A stretch of 5,183 nt of DNA. Source: Planctomycetota bacterium. Its GTDB lineage: Bacteria > Planctomycetota > B129-G9. The position numbers and the translations under genes were made by a program. Positions within the stretch are counted from its first letter, which is position 1; every line of letters begins with the position of its first letter. Location: contig QNCA01000142.1 in NCBI GenBank assembly GCA_003644325.1, positions 1-5,183 on the forward strand, in the 5' to 3' direction. Below, piece after piece: positions 1-5,139 of the stretch. Below the pieces are notes generated by a model. The model ran no database searches. It saw only the letters and a program-made list of their open reading frames with translations, and had not been told where the DNA came from.

Positions 1-1
1 C

Positions 2-2869
2 GAGGGTTACCTTGTCTTCACCAAGGGCAAGGAGGCGATGAAGAGGATACCGTTCGAGTACTGGCCGGACCCGGCTCAACACACAAAACTCAGGGTCAAA
101 TTCTACGCGGAAGAATCCACCACCTTCAAGATCATCGTTCAGGACGAACAGTTCGCTCACGACAGGAGGTTCACGAACCTCGACCCGATGGAATACAGCC
201 TGGCGTTGCGCGTTGACGAGGCCCCGGTGATCGTGATGACCAGTCCTTCACGGCTCAACGTCAAGAAAACGAGAGACGCGAAGGTCCGGATACGCGCGAA
301 CGCGGAAGACGACAATTACATCCAGAGAGTAGAGTTGCTGTACCAGACCTTTGCCGCCGGCGCCGGCTCGGACGGGGCGCAGCATATCGGCGTCAAGACG
401 CTGGAATTATACGACGCGCAGAAAGACCGCTGGACGGGACCGGGCGAGGACCCCATGGTCAGTTACGAGCATCAGCGCGATATTGAGCATCTCTGGAATC
501 TGGAGCCTCTCAATCTGAAAGAGATGGGCCGCGTCAGCATGCAACTCCGCATAACCGACGGGTTCGACCTGCGCCATCTGCCCACGGCACAGGACTGCCT
601 GGGCAGGCTTGCCCTCACTATGTTTAACGGGTATTCAAGCCTGGATGATTTCTGGGAACGGCTGGATATACCCGAGGACGTGCGGAAGCGGCTGATGGTC
701 ATGGTCTATGACGGCCTGATCCGCGAGAAGGAAATAGAAATCAACGCAAGCACAAACGCCCGGACCAAATCCGACCTTGAGCAGGAGCGTGACGAATTCA
801 CGGCAAAACGCGATGGCTTGCGCATCGAGGTGCTGAGGGACCTGATCAAGCGGCTCGATGAAAAGAAGCGGGCAACCGAGGACGTGGTCGACATATTTGA
901 GTGCGAGGCCAAGATAGCCAGGGCCTACTATGATATCGCCAGGCTGGAAAACAAGTCGGGAGAAGTGCTGAAGGAATACGAGAAGAAGTTTAAGAAGGCC
1001 GCAATGGATTTCAAGGACAAGGTGGCCGAGCGCAATATCTTCGCGGAAAGGGATTTACAATGGGACTACATCGACGGCACCCTCAAGAAAGATGCCGACA
1101 CTTATTACGAATACGCCAGTCAGGCAAGTCCGGACGCCCCGGGACTCTCCGAGGAAGAATCAAAATCGCTTGAGACCTTGCGCAGGAGATTCGTGGCGCT
1201 GGTCGTACCGCTGCGTGAAATGCGCCAAAAAGTGTCTGACGAACTGCGCAGCGCCAAGCAAATCCCGGAGATGATGAATCGGTACATCAGAATGGTGAAG
1301 GAGGCGACCCTCTCCGGGGAGAACGAATTCCGCGACCTGCGCTCTCTTGAGGAACTCGAACAAAGAGCGCTGGACGCGCCGCCCGATAACGAGTTGGACG
1401 CCTTCCTGCTCTATGCGAAGATATGCCTGAAGATTGAAGAAGCCATTGCGAAGGCATTGAAACACATCGACATCCTCCAATGGCGCACAAGTGAACTGAG
1501 GAGGCAGAATTTCCTGAACACCTGGGACGACCTGGGCCGTTACGATTCCTTCGACCTGAGGGAACTGGGCGTTGCCGTCCGGTCAAATCTTTCCGACGAA
1601 AATATAAAGATGGCAAATATCGAGGATAAGAAAGCCACGCTCGGCGGCGAGATATCCGAACTGAAGCAGGCCATACGCCGGTATTGCGAGAAGAACAACA
1701 TTCCCGTAGAGGGCCAGGGCTTCATACCCCGTCCGCCGGAGGAGCCGGCCGGCGAAGAGGGCGGCGAAGAAGGCAATACCTCGCTGCACGGCTCCGCTCT
1801 GCCGTTTTTCACCCGGAACGAAAACGGCGAGGGTGGTGAAAGCCAAGATCCTGAAGCGGAAGGCGGCGAAGCGCCGCCCGAAGCCCCGCAGAAGGACGTG
1901 ATCAACAACGACCTGGAATTGCTCGGGGCCAGATACCTCGGCTGGGAGAAGGAACAGGAACTCAAAGACCTCGAGGGCGCCGAGGCACGCTACAACATAT
2001 TCAAAAACATCGAAGTAGCCATCGAGGAGGCAGGGAAGTGGGTAGGCCCCAACTTCTACGAAACCGACATGCTGCAGTTGAACATCGTCAGCCGACTGGA
2101 CAAGCAGGCAGACGTGATAAGGGCGCTGGTGGCCCTCGGGAAGAAGATAGAGGCAATCCGCGACGTTCAGTCGGACGACGCCGTGGCCGCCCTCAGCCGC
2201 TTCATGGATCTATGTAACGCCGCCAGGGGATACAACAAAGGCGCTGCGCAGAGCGAGGAAAGACTCCTCCGGATGGTAAGGCAAATCTACCCGAACGACG
2301 TCGAAAAACTGGAGGCGAAGTTCAGGGATAAAGAAACGGGAACTATCGACGCCGGTGCGCTGCTTGATGAGATACAGAGATTCAAGGTTAATGAACTGGC
2401 CACCGCCTGGGCGTCGCAGAAAACAATAGTTGAAGACCTGCCCGAGGTGAGAAAAACCGCCGAAGAGATCCGCGATGAGTTCATAGATAACGGCTTCGAA
2501 GGGAGCGACGCCGTTCACGACCTTACCCGTGAAGCGCCCAATGTCGAGGAAACCGACGAGGGCGGCGGAAAGGCCAGGAGCAAGGGCAAAGGCATTATCC
2601 CAACGCTCCTGACGCTGGAAAGGGTTCTCGCTCCCGACCTGGTCAGACTGACCGATGACCTCCAGCAACGCAGCGACGATAATGAAATCCTTCTGCGCAT
2701 CGATGACGTCGTGCTGCCGGAGCAGATGCAGATGGTCGTGGAGTGCGAGCACATGCTCAAGGTCATTCGAAAGTACATCGAAGTCGGAGAACTGATCCGG
2801 CAGATCCGCCGTTTGCGTCAGCGTCAGGAGGTTATACGGATAGCCATTGAACTGGGCGTCGGGGACTAA
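2..2869 (+). CDS. Large Ig-like/coiled-coil protein, DUF4175-like, 5'-partial
   Basis: The frame is open from the left edge (EGYLVFTKGKEA precedes the Met at 38) to TAA at 2867-2869, giving at least 955 residues. Numbering from that Met, residues 1-180 are beta-rich. They hold the Ig-like sequence VDEAPVIVMTSP, a DD-containing strand (NAEDDNYIQRVELLYQ, 88-103) and MQLRITDGFD (168-177). This is the style of the repeats in the large DUF4175-type proteins of Planctomycetes. Residues about 200-550 are charged and helical, probably coiled coil. Residues 555-620 are a Glu/Gly/Pro linker, and 620-943 are again mostly helical. No membrane segment or catalytic motif is visible; DUF4175 proteins usually have membrane segments near the N-terminus, which would lie upstream. 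AAGGAGG at 29-35 sits only 2 nt before the Met at 38, too close for a normal ribosome site, and the upstream residues read as protein, so I treat the gene as truncated by the window. Cell-envelope or scaffold role is inference; function is unknown. Confidence 0.85.
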   Translation, partial: EGYLVFTKGKEAMKRIPFEYWPDPAQHTKLRVKFYAEESTTFKIIVQDEQFAHDRRFTNLDPMEYSLALRVDEAPVIVMTSPSRLNVKKTRDAKVRIRANAEDDNYIQRVELLYQTFAAGAGSDGAQHIGVKTLELYDAQKDRWTGPGEDPMVSYEHQRDIEHLWNLEPLNLKEMGRVSMQLRITDGFDLRHLPTAQDCLGRLALTMFNGYSSLDDFWERLDIPEDVRKRLMVMVYDGLIREKEIEINASTNARTKSDLEQERDEFTAKRDGLRIEVLRDLIKRLDEKKRATEDVVDIFECEAKIARAYYDIARLENKSGEVLKEYEKKFKKAAMDFKDKVAERNIFAERDLQWDYIDGTLKKDADTYYEYASQASPDAPGLSEEESKSLETLRRRFVALVVPLREMRQKVSDELRSAKQIPEMMNRYIRMVKEATLSGENEFRDLRSLEELEQRALDAPPDNELDAFLLYAKICLKIEEAIAKALKHIDILQWRTSELRRQNFLNTWDDLGRYDSFDLRELGVAVRSNLSDENIKMANIEDKKATLGGEISELKQAIRRYCEKNNIPVEGQGFIPRPPEEPAGEEGGEEGNTSLHGSALPFFTRNENGEGGESQDPEAEGGEAPPEAPQKDVINNDLELLGARYLGWEKEQELKDLEGAEARYNIFKNIEVAIEEAGKWVGPNFYETDMLQLNIVSRLDKQADVIRALVALGKKIEAIRDVQSDDAVAALSRFMDLCNAARGYNKGAAQSEERLLRMVRQIYPNDVEKLEAKFRDKETGTIDAGALLDEIQRFKVNELATAWASQKTIVEDLPEVRKTAEEIRDEFIDNGFEGSDAVHDLTREAPNVEETDEGGGKARSKGKGIIPTLLTLERVLAPDLVRLTDDLQQRSDDNEILLRIDDVVLPEQMQMVVECEHMLKVIRKYIEVGELIRQIRRLRQRQEVIRIAIELGVGD
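1751..1774 (+). repeat. Two 12-bp in-frame repeats in the acidic linker
   Basis: GGCGAAGAGGGC (1751-1762) is followed directly by GGCGAAGAAGGC (1763-1774), differing at one base. They encode the Gly-Glu-Glu-Gly repeats of the low-complexity linker (residues 572-579 counted from the Met at 38). A related GGCGGCGAAGCGCC lies at about 1862. The multiple-of-three unit keeps the frame, so this linker can lengthen or shorten without breaking the protein. Confidence 0.6.
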
Positions 2870-2906
2870 TGTTCCGTCGGCGTTGAAAACAGGACAAACC
2901 ATTTCA

Positions 2907-2960
2907 GGTTTCTCCTCGCTACGCTTCCTTCGACCCCGAAGGGGTCTCGGGACGAGAACC
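2907..2960. repeat. Nested hairpins just downstream of the large gene
   Basis: GACCCC (2932-2937) and GGGGTC (2941-2946) form a perfect 6-bp stem with a GAA loop. Overlapping it, TCTCG (2945-2949) and CGAGA (2953-2957) form an alternative 5-bp stem. An outer pairing of GGTTTCTC (2907-2914) with GAGAACC (2954-2960), one T bulged, encloses the first hairpin. Position about 40-90 bp after the stop suits a transcript-end structure, but no run of T follows. Confidence 0.45.
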
Positions 2961-2980
2961 CTCTGAGGGGCGGGACTTCG

Positions 2981-3001
2981 CAGGTTTCAGGTTTCAGGTT
3001 T
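2981..3001. repeat. Heptanucleotide tandem repeat CAGGTTT x3
   Basis: Three perfect, adjacent copies of CAGGTTT occupy 2981-2987, 2988-2994 and 2995-3001, followed by CAAGAG. A lone partial copy (TTTCAGGTTTC) lies at 2902-2912. Short heptamer repeats of this kind are known in cyanobacterial genomes (STRR sequences); membership of the same class is only an analogy. Confidence 0.75.
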
Positions 3002-3045
3002 CAAGAGTCCGGTGACGGTTTCCTCTGAAACCCGAAACTTGAAAC
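2984..3045. repeat. Long imperfect hairpin built on the heptamer repeat
   Basis: The repeat-containing arm (2984-3007) pairs with the arm at 3022-3045, which reads CCTCTGAAACCCGAAACTTG and onward to AAAC. Over 24 aligned positions I count 19 Watson-Crick pairs, two G.U pairs and three A.C mismatches; the loop is 14 nt (3008-3021). No U-tract follows on either strand. It may act as a bidirectional transcript-end structure or be a mobile repeat. Confidence 0.6.
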
Positions 3046-3090
3046 AATGCCACTATTGCCTGCTTGCCCGGTGAGCGAAGCGAACATAGG

Positions 3091-3111
3091 GTTGCCCGTT
3101 GCCCGTTGTCC
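3091..3111. repeat. Heptanucleotide tandem repeat GTTGCCC x3
   Basis: GTTGCCC at 3091-3097 and 3098-3104 is followed by the variant GTTGTCC at 3105-3111. A C-rich stretch continues to 3130 (CTCCCGCCCTTTGCCC). On the minus strand, in the 3' flank of the exported-protein gene, this is a series of G-tracts. The unit length is the same as the CAGGTTT repeat 90 bp away, but the sequence is unrelated. Confidence 0.65.
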
Positions 3112-3172
3112 TTGCTCCCGCCCTTTGCCCTTACTTTTGACTTCGGGGATGCGGGCAGTCTATATCGGGTCG

Positions 3173-4609
3173 TTACTCGGCCTGTTCAACGTTCGCGACC
3201 AGCCACCTCTTGCCGACGTATCGCAGGGTGTATTTCTGCCGGAAGAGAACCTGCCTTTTCCCGGCGTCGTCCCCGACCATACGCGCCGTTTCCACGATAA
3301 GCGCGGCGCTGTCGCGGGCGATCACCTGAGAAATGAGGCTCCATTCGTAAGAGCCTGCGTTATCGCGGCCCTCCTTTATGAAGCCGACCGGTCCTTTTCT
3401 ATCGAGAATCGGCCGTATCTTTTTGTCCCAGCAGTTGCTTGTGAAGAGGTTCTTCAGTTCCCGGATGATGAGTTTTGCGTTTTCTTCCTCGCCGCCGCCC
3501 CCTGTCAGGTCTGCGGTCCGTATTATGGAGCGGAACTTTTTCAGCGTATCGGAAGGGGGCCTTTTCTCGTAAATGAACCGGCGCAGTGTGTCGGCGCGGG
3601 CCTCCAGCGCCTCGGCCAGTTCCTGTAGTTCATCCGGCGTCATGTTTTTCGCGCTTTCAGCGAACTTGTCGGCGGACGCTATGCCGCTCAGTTGAGCCAG
3701 TTCATCCCGCAGGGACGCGCCGTTGCGGGCCGTCGGCTGCGTGACCTTCGGCGAGAGGCCCGCCCGTACGGGGGGGGATTGGGCCGACTGCAGCGGCGGC
3801 TCCGCGGTCTCAACGCAGGCCACGCGCGGCGTTTTCCTCACGGCCGCCAGTTGCAGGCCGCCGGCTGCGCTCCCCTCAATCAGGTAAAAGAAACACTGCG
3901 TCTCCCTCAGTTCTCTCGATTTTCCGAACAAATCCCGCACGGACGATAGGTGTACGTTCAGCATTCCGGCCCAGTAATACGGCGTGGGTTCGGCATAGAC
4001 CTGCCTCAGACCGTCGGCCCAGCGCTCCGGGGTGCGGGCGCTGAAGAAGTATGTGAGCGACCTGCACTCCGCCACGGGGAGGCATGCGCCGGCCGTGGTG
4101 AAGGAGAAATGGAGCAGTTCCGTAACGGGTTCGTCGGCGCTCGCGGCGACGTCATCGGGTACCTCGTACGCGACGACGGCGTAAGTCGCGCCGTGCCGCA
4201 GTGAGAGGCCGGAGAATCCGTGTTGCCTGAGCCGGTCTTTTGCCTCCGCGCCTTTCATGACGCCGCGGTACACGTTTTTGAGGTTGGAATGTGCGGTCGG
4301 CCACTCCGATATTCCCGCTGCGGCGCTGCGGGCCGCAAGGTATTGGTTGAGCGCCTGGAAAACCGCGGGGTCTTCCGGGACCTCGCTTGATGCCCCATCG
4401 ACCAGCGGTATGACGAGGGCTATCCTGCCGGTGGTGTGCTGAAAGCGTGCCTGTATAAACAGGTGTTCCCTTTGCCCGTCCCATATAACCACGCTTCGCA
4501 GGGCGGTCATTTGCAGGTGGCCCGTTTTGCCCGAACCGAACGTAAGAGCCGGGCAACTGCCCGCAAACAGGCATAAAAACGCCATTGCGGCAAGGATGCG
4601 GTTTTTCAT
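3173..4609 (-). CDS. Exported DUF2330-like protein with helical/NTF2-like C-terminus
   Basis: The 478-residue protein starts at ATG 4609-4607 and ends with TAA at 3175-3173. Residues 1-21 form a signal peptide (basic MKNR, hydrophobic LAAMAFLCLFAG, likely cut after SCPA), so it acts outside the cytoplasm. The FAGSC sequence is a poor lipobox, so lipidation is doubtful. Residues 30-250 follow the DUF2330 pattern: a strand pair SVVIWDGQREHLFIQARF (39-56), then ALVIPLVDG where the family has a W-(V/I)-(V/I)-P-V-P type segment, DPAVFQALNQYL (80-91), DRLRQHGF (125-132), and EPVTELLHFSF with CLPVAECRSLTYF (160-188). A Pro/Ser-rich linker (about 270-300) leads to a helical segment (LAQLSGIASADKF, NMTPDELQELAEALEARAD) and a final domain ending in KYTLRYVGKRWLVANVEQ, which resembles NTF2-like or DUF4878-type C-termini. 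DUF2330 has no known enzymatic activity. The gene stands alone, convergent with its left neighbour. Confidence 0.88.
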   Translation of the reverse strand: MKNRILAAMAFLCLFAGSCPALTFGSGKTGHLQMTALRSVVIWDGQREHLFIQARFQHTTGRIALVIPLVDGASSEVPEDPAVFQALNQYLAARSAAAGISEWPTAHSNLKNVYRGVMKGAEAKDRLRQHGFSGLSLRHGATYAVVAYEVPDDVAASADEPVTELLHFSFTTAGACLPVAECRSLTYFFSARTPERWADGLRQVYAEPTPYYWAGMLNVHLSSVRDLFGKSRELRETQCFFYLIEGSAAGGLQLAAVRKTPRVACVETAEPPLQSAQSPPVRAGLSPKVTQPTARNGASLRDELAQLSGIASADKFAESAKNMTPDELQELAEALEARADTLRRFIYEKRPPSDTLKKFRSIIRTADLTGGGGEEENAKLIIRELKNLFTSNCWDKKIRPILDRKGPVGFIKEGRDNAGSYEWSLISQVIARDSAALIVETARMVGDDAGKRQVLFRQKYTLRYVGKRWLVANVEQAE

Positions 4610-4614
4610 CGGTT

Positions 4615-4621
4615 TCCTTTC
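4615..4621 (-). promoter_or_regulatory. Shine-Dalgarno for the DUF2330-like gene
   Basis: On the minus strand GAAAGGA is followed by AACCG and then the ATG at 4609-4607. The spacing of about 5-6 nt is normal and supports this ATG as the start. Confidence 0.7.
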
Positions 4622-4634
4622 AGTGGTTTAAGGG

Positions 4635-4660
4635 GTTTCCGACACGTAAGTTTCGGAAAC
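4635..4660. promoter_or_regulatory. Perfect 8-bp inverted repeat in the leader of the DUF2330-like gene
   Basis: GTTTCCGA (4635-4642) and TCGGAAAC (4653-4660) are perfect reverse complements separated by 10 nt. The pair lies 26-51 bp upstream of the start codon and its distal arm touches the proposed -10. It could be an operator or an RNA hairpin in the 5' leader. No regulator is visible in the window. Confidence 0.45.
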
Positions 4661-4687
4661 GCTAACAATTGTTCCACATCATGTCAA
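4659..4687 (-). promoter_or_regulatory. Candidate sigma-70 type promoter
   Basis: On the minus strand a perfect TTGACA (4687-4682) is followed, after exactly 17 nt, by TAGCGT (4664-4659), which matches the TATAAT consensus at 3 of 6 positions. It would start transcription about 45 bp before the ATG. The spacer holds the palindrome AACAATTGTT (4664-4673). The -35 is convincing, the -10 weak, so an activator or another sigma factor is possible. Confidence 0.45.
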
Positions 4688-4768
4688 TACTACGGCGGGA
4701 AAAAATCTCATTTTTCAGCAAAATAATTGCATACTTTGGGGTGGTTTGGTGTGTCTATATAAATGAAG

Positions 4769-4854
4769 GGATAAAAAAGCGCCTAATTGAGACCCGTAGC
4801 TAGGGCTCCTGTCGCAAAGCCGTCGAAAGGCGGCTTGACGGGGGCCTTATTTTT
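4769..4854 (+). ncRNA. Candidate small RNA or orphan leader RNA
   Basis: A possible -10 (TATAAA, 4758-4763, within TATATAAAT) precedes a stretch beginning GGGATAAAAAAGCGCC. The clear hairpin with U-tract ends at 4854, defining an RNA of about 85 nt. The -35 is poor (TTGGGG near 4736). A first hairpin, GAG-A-CCC (4789-4795) with GGGCTC (4803-4808), shares bases with the outer terminator stem, so the two are mutually exclusive, as in an attenuator. No reading frame follows before the repeat elements. I do not recognise a known RNA family. Confidence 0.3.
4802..4854 (+). terminator. Terminator-like two-part hairpin with U-tract
   Basis: Outer stem GGCTCCTGTC (4804-4813) pairs with GACGGGGGCC (4837-4846) over all ten positions, two being G.U; A4802 and G4803 can extend it with T4848 and T4847. 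After a 3-nt bulge (GCA), AAGCCGTC (4817-4824) pairs with GGCGGCTT (4829-4836) across a GAAA tetraloop. TTATTTTT follows at 4847-4854. This has the features of a plus-strand intrinsic terminator, although no gene is seen upstream on that strand. Confidence 0.6.
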
Positions 4855-4997
4855 GGTTCTTCACTCAATTTCGGGGAAACCGGGGGTGTGCTTCAAAGAT
4901 GTCGGTAGGCGAGCAATGGTGACTGTCACCTTGCGGCCCCTACGGGCCGCCTGTATGGGCGGCGATTTGCCCGTTCCCCGAAAATTGCTGAAGAACC
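4855..4997. mobile_element. Element A: MITE-like, 143 bp, ~24-bp terminal inverted repeats
   Basis: The left end (4855-4878, starting GGTTCTTCA and containing TTTCGGGGAA) matches the reverse complement of the right end (4974-4997) at 20 of 24 ungapped positions. The inside holds GGTGACTGTCACC (4918-4930), a perfect GCGGCCC/GGGCCGC hairpin (4933-4950) and CCGCC/GGCGG pairing (about 4947-4962), but no gene. The GGTTCTTC...GAAGAACC ends recall ISL3-family insertion sequences. The 8 bases outside each end (TTATTTTT and TTCTCAAG) are not duplicates, so no target-site duplication of ISL3 type is visible. A non-autonomous derivative or decayed remnant is the best inference. Confidence 0.5.
4918..4930. 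repeat. Palindrome GGTGACTGTCACC, copy 1
   Basis: A perfect 13-bp palindrome (6-bp arms around a central T) inside element A. It is identical, apart from reading strand, to the two copies in element B. Followed after 2 nt by the GCGGCCC-CTAC-GGGCCGC hairpin. Confidence 0.75.
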
Positions 4998-5070
4998 TTC
5001 TCAAGTTGGCTGACTTTTTCTGGATGATGGTGGGTGCTTGATTATAATCTGCTGTTTCGCAACACCTTAC

Positions 5071-5083
5071 GGTGACAGTCACC
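5071..5083. repeat. Palindrome GGTGACAGTCACC, copy 2
   Basis: Perfect 13-bp palindrome with central A, forming the left flank of the composite hairpin in element B. Its centre is 153 bp from copy 1 and 56 bp from copy 3. Confidence 0.75.
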
Positions 5084-5126
5084 AATCTACGATCCGTTCC
5101 GACAAGGTCGGAACGGCTCCGTAATT

Positions 5127-5139
5127 GGTGACAGTCACC
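5127..5139. repeat. Palindrome GGTGACAGTCACC, copy 3
   Basis: Same 13-mer as copy 2, forming the right flank of the composite hairpin. The central A on the plus strand breaks exact mirror symmetry with copy 2 by one base. Confidence 0.75.

Larger units (their letters stand above)
2870..3172. other. Convergent intergenic spacer, repeat-rich, no gene
   Basis: This 303-bp spacer lies between the stop codons of two converging genes. I see no supportable gene: short frames through it are antisense to or run into the minus-strand gene. It holds nested small hairpins (2907-2970), a CAGGTTT triplication inside a long imperfect hairpin (2981-3045), and a GTTGCCC triplication with a C-rich stretch (3091-3130). 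None of the hairpins has a U-tract, so classical intrinsic termination is not evident. They could still stop or stabilise both transcripts. Confidence 0.7.

Noticed and set aside
29..40. True translation start at ATG 38 with AAGGAGG upstream
   Set aside because: The motif is only 2 nt from the ATG, and the frame stays open and protein-like to the left edge. It is more likely the coding of Lys-Glu-Ala, though it cannot be excluded without upstream sequence.
3047..3628. Plus-strand 193-codon open frame antisense to the 3' part of the exported-protein gene
   Set aside because: It opens in the repeat-rich spacer, has no ribosome site and is a mirror of the minus-strand gene, which has a signal peptide, ribosome site and family-like domains.
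4796..4813. ykkC-type (guanidine-I/ppGpp/PRPP) riboswitch suggested by CTAGGGCTCC
   Set aside because: The string resembles the CTAGGGTTCC segment, but the conserved downstream ACTGGTCCGAGAG-like segment is absent.
4787..4854. c-di-GMP-I (GEMM) riboswitch
   Set aside because: GCAAAGCC and a GAAA tetraloop are present, but in the wrong order for GEMM, where the GAAA-capped stem precedes GACGCAAAGCC. The second GEMM arm is missing.
4787..5041. Plus-strand open frame of 84 codons (MRPVARAPVAKPSK...)
   Set aside because: It starts inside the first hairpin of the candidate RNA, runs through the terminator-like stem and crosses the element A/B junction. It has no ribosome site and its composition follows the repeats.
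4861..5085. Minus-strand open frame of 74 codons starting MVTVTVRCC
   Set aside because: Its VTVT segments are simply translations of the GGTGAC palindromes, and it spans both inverted-repeat elements. No ribosome site or family resemblance is seen.
4918..5139. CRISPR array
   Set aside because: The three repeats are only 13 bp, are perfect palindromes and are unevenly spaced (153 and 56 bp). No cas gene is present.
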